The notes: generated from the sequence alone by a model not told the origin. Shown: positions 40,974 through 49,970, numbered from the stretch's first letter. The stretch is 64,000 nt of DNA from an uncultured Rhodospirillaceae bacterium (GCA_937927415.1 CALBDS010000001.1:248001-312000), one strand, 5' to 3'. Numbers and translations are program-made.

Positions 40974-41363
40974 TTGCCGAACAGGGGGGTGGTCTTGGAT
41001 CGATTGGTGCTGCGGGATGATCAATGGGAGCGGATCGCCCCCCTTCTGCCAGGAAAAGCCGGCGATCCCGGCCGTTCGGGGGTGGACAACCGCCTGTTTG
41101 TTGAAGCCGTGCTCTGGATCGTGCGAGTGGGAGCGCCCTGGCGGGACCTTCCCGCCTCGTTCGGCTGCTGGAACTCGGTGTTCCAACGCTTTCGCCGCTG
41201 GGCCAAGGCCGGTGTCTTCGACGAGGTGTTCACGGCCTTATCGGGCGACGCGGATTTCGAATATGCGATCATCGATGGAACCATTGTCCGGGTGCATCAG
41301 CACGGTACCGGCGCAAGGGGGGGACTCAGACTCAGGCTATCGGCCGCTCTCGCGGCGGGTTGA
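40974..41363 (+). CDS. IS427-type transposase, first frame
   Basis: This 129-residue frame holds the N-terminal domain (VLRDDQWERIAPLLPGKAGD, ..., VLWIVRVGAPWRDLPASFGC) and the first catalytic Asp in AIIDGTIVRVHQH. It ends 20 codons after a run of seven G (41318-41324). Ribosomes that slip back one base there enter the second frame and make the full transposase of about 257 residues. Without the shift the product lacks the rest of the catalytic core. Confidence 0.85.
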   Translation: MPNRGVVLDRLVLRDDQWERIAPLLPGKAGDPGRSGVDNRLFVEAVLWIVRVGAPWRDLPASFGCWNSVFQRFRRWAKAGVFDEVFTALSGDADFEYAIIDGTIVRVHQHGTGARGGLRLRLSAALAAG

Positions 41364-41746
41364 CGACCAAGATCCTGGCCGTGGTCGATACGCTGGGCAA
41401 TCTTGGGCGTTTCATACTGTTGCCGGGCCAGCGGCACGACAGCGTCGGCGTCGCGCCGGTCCTGGAAGGCGTCGAGTTCTCCGCCTTGCGGGCCGATAAA
41501 GCCTTCGACAGCAATGCCATCCGCGCTCTGGTCGCCGAGCGCGGGGCGGTCGCCGTCATCCCTTCGAAGGCCGACCGCTCCGTCCCCATCCCTCATGACA
41601 CCGAAATGTACAAATGGCGTCACTTGGTCGAGAACTTCTTCTGCAAGATCAAAGAATTTCGGCGTATCGCTACGCGCTATGACAAGACCGACACGAGCTT
41701 TGCCGCAGCCATTCACCTCGTAGCGACCGTCTTGGCAACCCGATGA
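41360..41746 (+). CDS. IS427-type transposase, second frame
   Basis: The frame is -1 relative to the first. It includes the second catalytic Asp in ALRADKAFDSNAIR and the Glu in HLVENFFCKIKEFRRIATRY, completing the DDE triad. The conserved link GRSRGGLTTKILAV lies upstream of the nominal ATG, which confirms that it is normally read as a fusion through the G-run. Confidence 0.85.
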   Translation: MTTKILAVVDTLGNLGRFILLPGQRHDSVGVAPVLEGVEFSALRADKAFDSNAIRALVAERGAVAVIPSKADRSVPIPHDTEMYKWRHLVENFFCKIKEFRRIATRYDKTDTSFAAAIHLVATVLATR

Positions 41747-41760
41747 ATGTCAACAGGCCC

Positions 41761-42300
41761 TAACCCGGATGGCCGAGATCAAAAAGCTTTCCCCGCAGCG
41801 GGCAGCCGGGGCAGCATCTGATTGATGATCTTGGAGTGAGACTAAAGCGATTCGGTCAGATCCCCCAGAGCCCGCCCGGCCCCCATCCCCCGGGAGGTTC
41901 CGGACTATACTGAGTGGCCCTCGGGCAAGAAGTCGTAGGATGGCGGTCTGTTGGCGTAAGGATGCCCGCGGAAGCCGCCGGCACGCTCAGGCGGCCCTGG
42001 TGGCACGAAAATGGGGGCTGCGGCGGCCTCCGGCCAGGAAGCCGCAGGGATGCTAGGATAAGTGGTGGGAGTAAACCTAGAGGCCGGCCTGCCGGCTGTA
42101 TGGAGCAGGGCGGATCAAGGGGGAGGGTTCGCCCCGAATCACGTGTGAGCCCCAGTCGTGAGCCCATCAGGAAGGTACCCCAGGGTTACTTTGACCCCGC
42201 TCGACCGGTTCACCACGCAAGAACAGCCCAGTTGCTGGCGTGAGCCCGATGTGAGCCCAAAGACGCCACGGGACGCTGTTTTGCCGTCGATCCAGAAAGG
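41761..42300. other. Junction stretch without confident gene
   Basis: No frame is convincing on either strand; translations are low-complexity and without ribosome-binding sites. The stretch may contain decayed mobile DNA. GTGAGCCC occurs four times (42145, 42158, 42240, 42251), close to the tRNA-Met gene, and could be left from integrase-binding sites. Confidence 0.5.
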
Positions 42301-42302
42301 AA

Positions 42303-42335
42303 AAAACCCGTCAAGTCGTTGACTTGACGGGTTTT
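42303..42335 (-). terminator. Terminator after tRNA-Met
   Basis: A perfect 15-bp stem (42303-42317 with 42321-42335) has a three-base loop. In the leftward direction it is followed by a T-rich run (complement of 42296-42306), forming a strong intrinsic terminator for the tRNA transcript. Confidence 0.85.
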
Positions 42336-42340
42336 CTTGA

Positions 42341-42415
42341 TGGTAGCAGCGGAGGGATTTGAACCCCCGACCAAGGGATTATGATTCCCCTGCTCTACCA
42401 CTGAGCTACGCTGCC
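42341..42415 (-). tRNA. tRNA-Met(CAU), elongator type
   Basis: A full cloverleaf is present: acceptor stem GGCAGCG/CGCTGCT (with one G-U pair), D arm GCTC-GAGC, anticodon stem GGGGA/TCCCT with loop ATCATAA (anticodon CAT), T arm GGGGG-TTCAAAT-CCCTC, and encoded CCA at 42341-42343. Loop context (AATCATAATC) is that of elongator methionine tRNA rather than initiator or Ile2. Confidence 0.93.
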
Positions 42416-42472
42416 ATCGTGGTGTGGGCGCACTGATACTAAAGGGACCGGGGCGGCATCAAGCGTTTTTTT

Positions 42473-43615
42473 TCATTCCGTCTGCGTCCCGGTGATCCAC
42501 CCCCCACCCAGCATGCGGTCGCCCTGATAGACCACGCACGCCTGTCCCGGCGCGATACCGTAATGGGGCTGGTCCAGCACCACCTCGGCAGCACCGCCGG
42601 TCCCCAGACGGACCGCCGCCGCCGCCGCCGGCTGGGCGGAGCGCAGCTTGACCGACACCGGCAGCCCTTCGTCCGCCGCCAGCGCCGGCCCGATCCAGTT
42701 CATATCCCGCACCAGCACCCGGCGGCGCCCCAGCGCCTCCCGCGGGCCGACGATCACCCGGCAGGTGGCGGCGTCCAGACGGATCACGTACAGCGGCTCG
42801 CCGCCGTCGCCCTTCTGACCGCCGATGCCCAGCCCTTTGCGCTGGCCGACCGTGTAGTGGATGATGCCGTCGTGACGGCCCAGAACCCGCCCATCCAGAT
42901 GCACGATGTCCCCCGGCTCCACCCCGCCGGGGCGCAACTTGGCCACCAGATCGGCGTAAGAGCCATTGGGCACGAAACAGATGTCCTGGCTGTCCGGCTT
43001 GTCGGCCACCGCCAGCCCGAACCGCTCGGCCAGTGCGCGGGTTTCGCTCTTGGGCAGACCGCCCAGGGGGAACCGCAGGAAATCAAGCTGCTCGCGGGTG
43101 GTGGCGAACAGGAAATAGCTCTGGTCCCGGCCCGGATCGGCGCCGCGGTGCAGTTCCGGCCCCCCCGCCCCCATCACCCGGCGCACGTAATGGCCGGTCG
43201 CCAGCGCCTCCGCCCCCAGATCGCGGGCGGTGGACAGCAGGTCGCGGAACTTGACCGTCTGGTTGCAGCGCACGCAGGGAATGGGGGTTTCGCCGCGCAG
43301 GTAGGTGTCGGCAAAATCCTCGATCACCTCCTGCCCGAACCGGCTTTCGTAATCGAGCACGTAATGGGGAATGCCGATGCGGTCGGCCACCTGACGGGCA
43401 TCATAAATGTCCTGTCCGGCGCAGCAGGTGCCGGGGCGCTGGACCGCCAGCCCGTGGTCGTAAAGCTGCAGGGTGATGCCCACCACATCATACCCCTCCT
43501 CCCGCAGCAGGGCGGCGGTGACGGAGGAATCGACGCCCCCCGACATGGCCACCACGACGCGGGTGTCCTGCGGGGCCTTGGGAAAGCCGAGGCTGTTCAG
43601 TCCGATATCGCTCAT
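42473..43615 (-). CDS. mnmA: tRNA-specific 2-thiouridylase MnmA
   Basis: The 380-residue enzyme inserts sulfur at position 2 of the wobble uridine in tRNA for Lys, Glu and Gln. The PP-loop VVVAMSGGVDSS (residues 20-31) activates tRNA with ATP. Cys residues in PCVRCN (about 115) and SQDICFVPNG (about 210) fit the catalytic pair. The start at 43615 is chosen because the longer frame upstream overlaps the ferredoxin gene. It is last in a leftward set with cysteine desulfurase, its ultimate sulfur donor. Confidence 0.95.
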   Translation of the reverse strand: MSDIGLNSLGFPKAPQDTRVVVAMSGGVDSSVTAALLREEGYDVVGITLQLYDHGLAVQRPGTCCAGQDIYDARQVADRIGIPHYVLDYESRFGQEVIEDFADTYLRGETPIPCVRCNQTVKFRDLLSTARDLGAEALATGHYVRRVMGAGGPELHRGADPGRDQSYFLFATTREQLDFLRFPLGGLPKSETRALAERFGLAVADKPDSQDICFVPNGSYADLVAKLRPGGVEPGDIVHLDGRVLGRHDGIIHYTVGQRKGLGIGGQKGDGGEPLYVIRLDAATCRVIVGPREALGRRRVLVRDMNWIGPALAADEGLPVSVKLRSAQPAAAAAVRLGTGGAAEVVLDQPHYGIAPGQACVVYQGDRMLGGGWITGTQTE

Positions 43616-43695
43616 GGCGCCACAATATGGAACGGGGCGCCCCGGCGGCAAGCACCGCCCGGACGCCCCGGCCTTGTCCAACGATGTGCCCGCGG

Positions 43696-44025
43696 TCACT
43701 TGCCGGCGTTGCGCGCACCGGCGGGCAGACGGACGGTCAGGCCGTCCAGTTCCTCGGTCATGATGATCTGGCAGCCCAGACGGGAGGTCTTGGACAGGCC
43801 GAAGGCCAGATCCAGCATGTCTTCCTCGTCCTCCGACGCATCGGGCAGCACGTCGTACCAGTCCGGCTCGACGATGATGTGGCAGGTCGAGCAGGCCAGC
43901 GATCCCTCGCACGCCCCTTCCAGATCCAGGCCGTGCTTGTGCGCGATCTCCAGCACGGACAGACCGAGGGGGGCGTCCACCTCGCGGCGGGTGCCGTCGG
44001 TCTCGATGAAGGTCATCTTGGGCAT
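43696..44025 (-). CDS. fdx: 2Fe-2S ferredoxin, Isc type
   Basis: A 109-residue adrenodoxin-type ferredoxin. The cluster ligands lie in CEGSLACSTC plus the later RLGCQI; the spacing C-x5-C-x2-C is typical. The Isc ferredoxin supplies electrons for Fe-S cluster assembly. ATG 44025 is preferred to a TTG three codons upstream, with GGGAG about ten bases before it. The gene follows hscB as in normal isc operons, but several isc genes between are missing. Confidence 0.9.
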   Translation of the reverse strand: MPKMTFIETDGTRREVDAPLGLSVLEIAHKHGLDLEGACEGSLACSTCHIIVEPDWYDVLPDASEDEEDMLDLAFGLSKTSRLGCQIIMTEELDGLTVRLPAGARNAGK

Positions 44026-44075
44026 GAAACGCAAACTCCCTAAATGCGCGTCTTGAAACGGAAAAATGATCGGGG

Positions 44076-44729
44076 TCAGGGCGAGGGCGGCAGAGGGATG
44101 TCCGCCCGGCGGTCGCGGGCCGCCGCCGCGATGGCCTCCAGCGCCTCCAGCCGTGCCAGCAGGCGGGCGGCATCACCGGTCATCCCCCGGCGGAAGGCGG
44201 AGGCCAGCGCGCGGATGCCCTCTTCGGTCAGGCGCGTGGTGTCGGTGGCCACCTGATCCACCGCCGCCGCGTCCGTGGCCCGGGCCAGGGCGGCGGTCAG
44301 CGCGGCGGTGTCGGGATCGCGGTCGGGATCGGGCGGCAGGCTATCGGCCCCCAGCCGGAGCAGAAGATAGTGGGCACGCTGCAACGGATCGTGCAGCACG
44401 GCATAAGCCTGCGTCAGCGCGTCGGCCTGGGCGCGGGCGTTGGCCTGCTGGCGCGCGCCGCGGGCCGCGAAGCGGGCGGGATCGAGGGCGCGGGTGAAAC
44501 CGGCCAGTTGCCGCCCCAGCACCGTAAGATCAAGGTCGAAGCGCGGCTCAACCCCCAGACGGGCGAAATGGTCAAGCGGGCGCGGCGGCAGCACCGCCCC
44601 GCAGCCGTGGCAGAACAGAGCGCGCGGCCCCACCGACTGGCCGCACAGCCAGCACGGCTGCAGACCGCCGTCGATGGTGCCCGCGATGCCGGACGGGTGC
44701 GGGCCGGTGCCGTCGTTGGAGTGGCTCAT
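44076..44729 (-). CDS. hscB: HscB-like co-chaperone with altered HPD motif
   Basis: A 217-residue protein. An N-terminal zinc-ribbon (CWLCGQSVGPRALFCHGCG, residues 26-44) precedes a J-domain-like region (DHFARLGVEPRFDLDLTVLG) and the HscB C-terminal helices (QAYAVLHDPLQRAHYLLLRL and on). The J-domain signature HPD, needed to stimulate HscA, is replaced by DPA (LDPARF instead of LHPDRF). With no hscA nearby, the protein may have lost its co-chaperone role. Start at ATG 44729; the longer frame has no support. Confidence 0.75.
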   Translation of the reverse strand: MSHSNDGTGPHPSGIAGTIDGGLQPCWLCGQSVGPRALFCHGCGAVLPPRPLDHFARLGVEPRFDLDLTVLGRQLAGFTRALDPARFAARGARQQANARAQADALTQAYAVLHDPLQRAHYLLLRLGADSLPPDPDRDPDTAALTAALARATDAAAVDQVATDTTRLTEEGIRALASAFRRGMTGDAARLLARLEALEAIAAAARDRRADIPLPPSP

Positions 44730-44866
44730 GACTGCTTTCGTTTCAGACCGGGCGCGCGAAATCCGTTGGGTGGGCCGACAGTGGAATTGCCCCGCTTTCC
44801 GGCAATCTGCCGGGAAACAGGGCACCGGCGCGGGTCATACCGGGTGACGGGCGGCAAAGCAACGGG

Positions 44867-45997
44867 TTAAACCGCCGCAACTGACGGCACCAGCCGCCGG
44901 GCCATGGCGGTCCAGGCGGCCAGGAAACGGTCGATGTCTGCCGCCGTGGTGTTCCAGCCCAAGCTGACGCGGATGGCGGCACCGGCCACATCGGCGCTTT
45001 CGCCCATGGCTTCCAGCACGTGGGACGGGCGCACCTTGCCGCTGGAGCACGCCGCCCCGGCGCTGACCGACACGCCGGCCAGATCGAGCGCCATCACCTG
45101 GGTTTCCCCCGCCACACCGGGCAGGGCCAGACAGGCGACGTTGCCCGCCCGCGCAGCCCCGGCACCCATCACCCGCGCCAGCGGCACCGCGGCCAGCGCC
45201 CGGCGTTCCAGGTCGTCGCGCAGGGCGGTCAGATCCGGCCCCGTGCGGTCATCCAGGGCCGCGGCGGCAGCGGCGCCGAAGCCGACGATGCCCACGATGT
45301 TCTCGGTCCCGGCACGGCGCCAACGCTCCTGTCCGCCGCCGCGGATCAGCGGTTCGATGTGGCAGCCCTCGGCCACCACCAGCGCGCCGCACCCGGCGGG
45401 ACCGCCCAGCTTGTGGGCCGACAGGCTCAGCAGATCGACGCCCAGCGCCGCCCGGTCCAGGGGAACGCGCCCCGCCCCCTGCACCGCGTCGCAATGCACA
45501 ATGGCGCCATGGGCGCGGGCGATGCGCGCCACCTCCGCCACCGGCTGGATGACGCCGGTTTCGTTGTTGACCAGCATGACCGACACCAGGGCCGGGCCGT
45601 CACCGGCGGCCAGCAGACGGTCGAGGGCGTCGGCATCCACCACGCCGTTGCGGTCAACCGGAATCCGTGCGGCGGCCGGCGCGGCGGCCAGCACCGATTC
45701 ATGCTCCACCGCCGACACGATCAGCCGCCGGCCGGCGAACCCGCGCAGCGCCAGATTGTTGGCCTCGGTCCCGCCGGCGGTGAAGAGCACCTCCGCCGCC
45801 GACACCCCGGCCAGACGGGCGACCTGGCGCCGGGCCTCGTCCACTGCCCGGCGGACGGCGCGGCCGTCGGCATGCACCGACGACGGGTTGCCGATCAGGT
45901 CCAGCGCCTCCGCCATCGCCCCGCGCACCGATGGGCGCAGGGGTGACGAGGCGTTGTGGTCGAGGTAGGAGCGGCGGCCGGCGGCGGTCACGGTCAT
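44867..45997 (-). CDS. Cysteine desulfurase, NifS/IscS family
   Basis: The 376-residue PLP enzyme removes sulfur from cysteine and holds it as persulfide. The PLP lysine is in SLSAHKLGGPAGCGAL (about residue 200), the active-site loop is SAGAACSSGKVRPSHVL (about 320-336), and the N-terminal YLDHNASSPLRP is typical. The start overlaps the stop of iscR. It resembles the first of the two desulfurase-type genes often found after iscR in alphaproteobacteria; the second, iscS, is absent here. Confidence 0.9.
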   Translation of the reverse strand: MTVTAAGRRSYLDHNASSPLRPSVRGAMAEALDLIGNPSSVHADGRAVRRAVDEARRQVARLAGVSAAEVLFTAGGTEANNLALRGFAGRRLIVSAVEHESVLAAAPAAARIPVDRNGVVDADALDRLLAAGDGPALVSVMLVNNETGVIQPVAEVARIARAHGAIVHCDAVQGAGRVPLDRAALGVDLLSLSAHKLGGPAGCGALVVAEGCHIEPLIRGGGQERWRRAGTENIVGIVGFGAAAAAALDDRTGPDLTALRDDLERRALAAVPLARVMGAGAARAGNVACLALPGVAGETQVMALDLAGVSVSAGAACSSGKVRPSHVLEAMGESADVAGAAIRVSLGWNTTAADIDRFLAAWTAMARRLVPSVAAV

Positions 45998-46485
45998 TCC
46001 GCCGCCACGGCGGCATCGTCGCCCGCATCGCCCTCACCCGGCAGGCGCACCAGGGTCGCCATGCTGGTGCCGATGATACGGCGTTCCACCACGTCGGCCA
46101 CGGTGACCGACGACAGATAGATGTGGATCTGGTTGCCCAACTCTTCCCACAGATCATGGGTCAGGCAGCGGGACCGGTTGGTGCGGCAGCCCTGCGGCGT
46201 GACGTTGGCGCAGCGGGTGGTGCGAATCGGCTCGTCCACCGCCAGGATGATGTCGGAAATCCGGGTGGCGTCGGCGGCATGGGCCAGAAGATAGCCGCCG
46301 CCGGGGCCGCGCACGCTCTTGACCAGCCCACCCTTGCGCAGCTTGGCGAAAAGCTGTTCCAGATAGGACAGGGAAATTTCCTGCCGCTCGGCGATGTCGG
46401 CCAGGGCAACGGGGTTGCCCTTGCTGGTGGAGGCAAGATCGACCATGGCCATCACGGCATAGCGTCCCTTCGTGCTCAGCCTCAT
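45994..46485 (-). CDS. iscR: Rrf2-family regulator, IscR-type
   Basis: A 163-residue regulator with a winged helix (MRLSTKGRYAVMAMVDLAST; recognition part ISLSYLEQLFAKLRKGGLVK) and the cluster motif RCANVTPQGCRTNRSRCLTH with three Cys and a nearby His. IscR-type proteins sense Fe-S cluster supply through a 2Fe-2S cluster and control isc and suf genes. It is the first gene of the leftward Fe-S set after cysE and overlaps the desulfurase start by four bases. Confidence 0.9.
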   Translation of the reverse strand: MRLSTKGRYAVMAMVDLASTSKGNPVALADIAERQEISLSYLEQLFAKLRKGGLVKSVRGPGGGYLLAHAADATRISDIILAVDEPIRTTRCANVTPQGCRTNRSRCLTHDLWEELGNQIHIYLSSVTVADVVERRIIGTSMATLVRLPGEGDAGDDAAVAAE

Positions 46486-46564
46486 CGTTCTGCTCCCTCC
46501 GTTCGTGCCGCATCCGCGGCGTCATCTGGTTTGCGGGCCAATGCCCGTCTGTTGTTCCGTGTCG

Positions 46565-47344
46565 TCAGCAGGACGGGGCGTCCGCCGGGTGGCGGTGACG
46601 CGCCTCGGTGTCCTCGCCGTTTCCACCCGCCCCATCGTACGATCCGCGGTGGGCGGGGTGCGGGGTGACCAGCGCGTCGGCCTGCGCCGCTTCCAGCTCG
46701 CCCACCCGCTGGCGCAGGCCATGCACCTGTTCCAGAAGGCTGGACAGGGCGCGCGCCACCGGGTCGGGAATGTCGCCGCACGGGGTACCGTAGGGCAGGA
46801 AATCATGGCTGTTGGTTTTGGGCGCGACAACCTTGGCCGGAATGCCGACCACCGTCGTCCCGGCGGGCACATCGGCCACCACCACGGCGTTGGACCCCAC
46901 CCGCGCGCCGTCGCCAACGGTGATGGCGCCCAGCACCTTGGCCCCTGCCCCGACGATGACACCGTTGCCCAGGGTGGGGTGGCGCTTGCCCTGATGCAGC
47001 GCCGTGCCGCCCAGCGTCACGCCATGGTACAGCATCACGTCGTCGCCGATTTCCGCCGTTTCGCCGATCACCACACCCATGCCGTGATCGATGAAGAAGC
47101 CGCGCCCGATGGTGGCGCCGGGATGGATCTCGATACCGGTCAGATTACGCGCCACCTGCGACACCAAGCGCGCCGACAGTTTCCAGCCGCGGCGCCACAA
47201 AGCGTTCGCCAAACGGTGGGCCAGCAGCGCGTGAAGGCCGGGATAGCACAGCAACACCTCGGCCCGTGAGCGGGCCGCCGGATCGCGGGCCATAATACCG
47301 TCGATTTCCTGACGAAGATGCTTGAACACCCGCGGACCCATCAT
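46565..47344 (-). CDS. cysE: Serine O-acetyltransferase
   Basis: The 259-residue enzyme makes O-acetylserine from serine and acetyl-CoA, the first step of cysteine synthesis. The left-handed beta helix with hexapeptide repeats is clear (GIEIHPGATIGRGFFIDHG, GVVIGETAEIGDDVMLYHGV, with catalytic His/Asp). The C-terminal 45 residues are polar and poorly conserved. ATG 47344 is chosen; a GTG start at 47386 would add 14 residues. It supplies cysteine for the desulfurase encoded downstream. Confidence 0.92.
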   Translation of the reverse strand: MMGPRVFKHLRQEIDGIMARDPAARSRAEVLLCYPGLHALLAHRLANALWRRGWKLSARLVSQVARNLTGIEIHPGATIGRGFFIDHGMGVVIGETAEIGDDVMLYHGVTLGGTALHQGKRHPTLGNGVIVGAGAKVLGAITVGDGARVGSNAVVVADVPAGTTVVGIPAKVVAPKTNSHDFLPYGTPCGDIPDPVARALSSLLEQVHGLRQRVGELEAAQADALVTPHPAHRGSYDGAGGNGEDTEARHRHPADAPSC

Positions 47345-47637
47345 GATATAGTTCGCGCCCCGATGGGCTTTCTTCCCGACGGTCACGGCATTGCGCCCAT
47401 TTCCTTATGTCAGGAACAGGCGGAAGACGTTTCCAGCGGGGTGCCCCGGATGGCTTAACGACGCATATATGATGACCAAGCAAAACGGTCAAGTATTCAG
47501 TTCACAAAAAATAGGGCTTCTGCCGCCGGACGGCATTTGCTTGTCAGCCGCATCATCCGCCGCTTATGGTGCCGGCGGGGCGGTGACGCCCTGTTTCGTG
47601 TGTCTTTCCCTTTGCGTCTTTCCAGGAATGTTGCGCC

Positions 47638-48300
47638 ATGCCTGAAGTCATCATCAATGGCCCGGCGGGCCGCCTGGAAGGCCGCTACACCCCCGGCAAG
47701 GAATCCAACGCCCCGGTCGCCCTGTTGCTGCACCCCCACCCGCATCACGGGGGCAGCATGAGCAACAAGGTGGTGTTCACCCTGGGCCAGTCCTTCATCA
47801 AGCGGGGATACGCCACGCTGCGGTTCAATTTCCGCGGGGTCGGCCGCAGCCAGGGCAGCTTTGACAAGGGCGAAGGGGAACTGGCCGACGCTGCCGCCGC
47901 CCTGGACTGGCTGCAGAACGTCAACCCCAACGCCGCCCTGTGCTGGATCGGCGGGGTGTCGTTCGGGGCGTGGATCGGCATGCAGCTTCTGATGCGCCGC
48001 CCCGAGATCGACGGGTTCATTTCCGTCTCCCCCCCGGCGGGCAAGTTCGATTTCTCGTTCCTCGCCCCCTGCCCGTCTTCGGGCCTGATCGTCCACGGCG
48101 ACCGTGACGAGGCCGTGCCACAGACGGCGATTTTGAAGCTGGTCACCAAGCTGTCCAATCAAAAGGACATCCGCATCGACCACCGCATCGTGCCCGAGGC
48201 CAACCACTTCTTCGTCAACCGCACCGACGAACTGGCCCGCGAGGTGGATGATTATCTCGACAAGGCGCTGGGCAATCCGTTGGAAACCGTGCCGGGATAA
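47638..48300 (+). CDS. Alpha/beta hydrolase
   Basis: A 220-residue protein of a family common near cysE in alphaproteobacteria. It has the oxyanion region LLLHPHPHHGGSM, the segment LRFNFRGVGRSQG, nucleophile elbow GGVSFGAW (Ser near 107), an Asp in HGDRDEAVP and a His in VPEANHFF, completing the triad. It is likely a cytosolic esterase or hydrolase; the substrate is unknown. The gene diverges from cysE across a 250-bp intergenic region. Confidence 0.85.
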   Translation: MPEVIINGPAGRLEGRYTPGKESNAPVALLLHPHPHHGGSMSNKVVFTLGQSFIKRGYATLRFNFRGVGRSQGSFDKGEGELADAAAALDWLQNVNPNAALCWIGGVSFGAWIGMQLLMRRPEIDGFISVSPPAGKFDFSFLAPCPSSGLIVHGDRDEAVPQTAILKLVTKLSNQKDIRIDHRIVPEANHFFVNRTDELAREVDDYLDKALGNPLETVPG

Positions 48301-48464
48301 TCTCACGCCGTCGCGGCCGTTCATTGGCCCGGCACCGTAAAACGCAACACAGCGGCCCTGTCTTTATTGCCTCCCCTTATTCATACATTTGTATTTATTT
48401 TAAGTTTAATTGACGTTTCGTGTGTGCACTTCATAGCTTTCGGTCCAACAACAAGGAGGACCGG

Positions 48465-49970
48465 ATGCTCCCCACGATCACACCGTCACGCCGTACTTTC
48501 CTCATGGGCCTCGGCCGCTTTGCCGTTGCGGCGGAGCTGGCCCGGCACCTGCCGTCCACCGCACTGGCCGGCGATGGTTTCTGTCCCCCGCCCTCGGCCT
48601 GGAGCGATCTGGCCAAACGGGTCAGCGGCGGAGTTCTGCGGCCCGACGATCCCTTTTTCGCCGACGTCTGCCGGCCCAACAATCTGCGCTACGCCGCCAA
48701 CCTGCCCGCCGGCATCGCCCGCTGCGCGTCGGCCACGGATGTCCAGGCCTGCATCGAATGGGTCCGGAAGCTGGGCATGGAGTTTGCCGTGCGGTCGGGC
48801 GGGCACAATTACGCCGGCTTTTCCACCACCCGCGGTCTGCTGATCGACATGTCGAAAATGGCGGGGGCCGAGGTGATCGGCAAGGACGGCCTGGTCAAGG
48901 TGCAGGGCGGCTCCCTCAATTCGTTTGTTTATAAACAGTTGGAACGCCTGGGCCGCACCATCACCCATGGGCGGTGCGACAGCGTGGGGGCCGCCGGTTT
49001 CCTGCTGGGCGGTGGGATCGGGTTCAACATGCGCGCTTTCGGCATGGGGTCCGACCTGCTGCGCGCCACCGACGTGGTGACCGCCGACGGCCGTCTGGTG
49101 ACGGCGGACGGCAGCAGCGAATCCAATCTGTTCTGGGCCACCCGCGGCGGCGGTGGGGGGAATTTCGGCATCAACACCTCCTTCACCCTGCAAACCCACC
49201 CCATCAGCAACGTGACGGTGTTCAGCCTCACCTGGACCCGCGATGTGGAAAAGGTGCTCCACCGTCTGCTGACGGAACTGGCGACGGCACCGGACGGATT
49301 CGGCAGCAAGATCAGCGTCACCATCCCCAGCTTACAGCAGCGGTGCGACCGCACGCCGACCACCGTGTCGATCCTGGGCCAGTTGCACCCGTCCAAGGTC
49401 ACGCTGAAGGAGATCCTCGGATCCACCTGGGATCTGGCCGACACGCGGGTGGTGAAGGAGGACATCGGCTATTGGGAGGCTCAGGATTTCCTGCTGGAAA
49501 CCACCTACCCCTATTATTACCAGGAGAAATCCAGCTACCTGAAGGCCGCCGCCATCACCGAAGAGGCGGTGGCCGCCATGTTCGACTGGGCGGCGAAGAT
49601 GCCCGGCACCTCGATCCCGTCCGCCTTCAAGTTCTTCCAGGTGGGGGGTGCGGTCAACCGCATGGCGCCGGACGAAACCGCCTATGTCCACCGCGGCTAT
49701 GACTGGCTGTTCTCCGTCGAAACCAATTGGTGGCGGCCGACCGACCCCGTGCCGCTGGTGGACGCCAACCTCGACTGGCAGCAAGGGTTCTATGCCGACG
49801 TCAACCGGCGGACCGGGGCCGGCGGCGCCTTCCAGAACTTCCCCGATCCCTCGCTGGCCGACTGGCAGACGGCCTATTACGGCGCAAACCTGCAAAAGCT
49901 GAGGGAGGTGAAGAAAGCCGTCGATCCGGCCATGCTGTTCACCTTCCCCCAGGCCATCCGGCCGGCATAA
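48465..49970 (+). CDS. Tat-exported FAD-linked oxidase, BBE family
   Basis: The 501-residue protein starts with a twin-arginine signal (SRRTFLMGLGRFAVAAELAR). The PCMH-type FAD domain shows RSGGHNYAGFSTT (His ligand for 8-alpha attachment, near residue 110) and HGRCDSVGAAGFLLGGG (Cys near 170, possible second covalent link). The C-terminal BBE-type segment ends with NLQKLREVKKAVDPAMLFTF. Such enzymes oxidise sugars, alcohols or secondary metabolites. A strong AAGGAGGA site precedes the ATG; AT-rich DNA upstream likely holds the promoter. Confidence 0.88.
   Translation: MLPTITPSRRTFLMGLGRFAVAAELARHLPSTALAGDGFCPPPSAWSDLAKRVSGGVLRPDDPFFADVCRPNNLRYAANLPAGIARCASATDVQACIEWVRKLGMEFAVRSGGHNYAGFSTTRGLLIDMSKMAGAEVIGKDGLVKVQGGSLNSFVYKQLERLGRTITHGRCDSVGAAGFLLGGGIGFNMRAFGMGSDLLRATDVVTADGRLVTADGSSESNLFWATRGGGGGNFGINTSFTLQTHPISNVTVFSLTWTRDVEKVLHRLLTELATAPDGFGSKISVTIPSLQQRCDRTPTTVSILGQLHPSKVTLKEILGSTWDLADTRVVKEDIGYWEAQDFLLETTYPYYYQEKSSYLKAAAITEEAVAAMFDWAAKMPGTSIPSAFKFFQVGGAVNRMAPDETAYVHRGYDWLFSVETNWWRPTDPVPLVDANLDWQQGFYADVNRRTGAGGAFQNFPDPSLADWQTAYYGANLQKLREVKKAVDPAMLFTFPQAIRPA

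Larger units (their letters stand above)
40912..41760 (+). mobile_element. IS5-family element, IS427-like, 849 bp
   Basis: Both ends carry the perfect 18-bp inverted repeat GGGCCTGTTGACATTCAT (40912-40929 and 41743-41760). TA flanks both ends, possibly the target duplication. Inside are two overlapping frames that together encode a DDE transposase. The element seems complete. It lies just outside the prophage, so it inserted into the host side of the junction. Confidence 0.9.

Noticed and set aside
41856..42243. Open frames between IS element and tRNA-Met
   Set aside because: They lack start signals and recognisable domains; probably decayed DNA.
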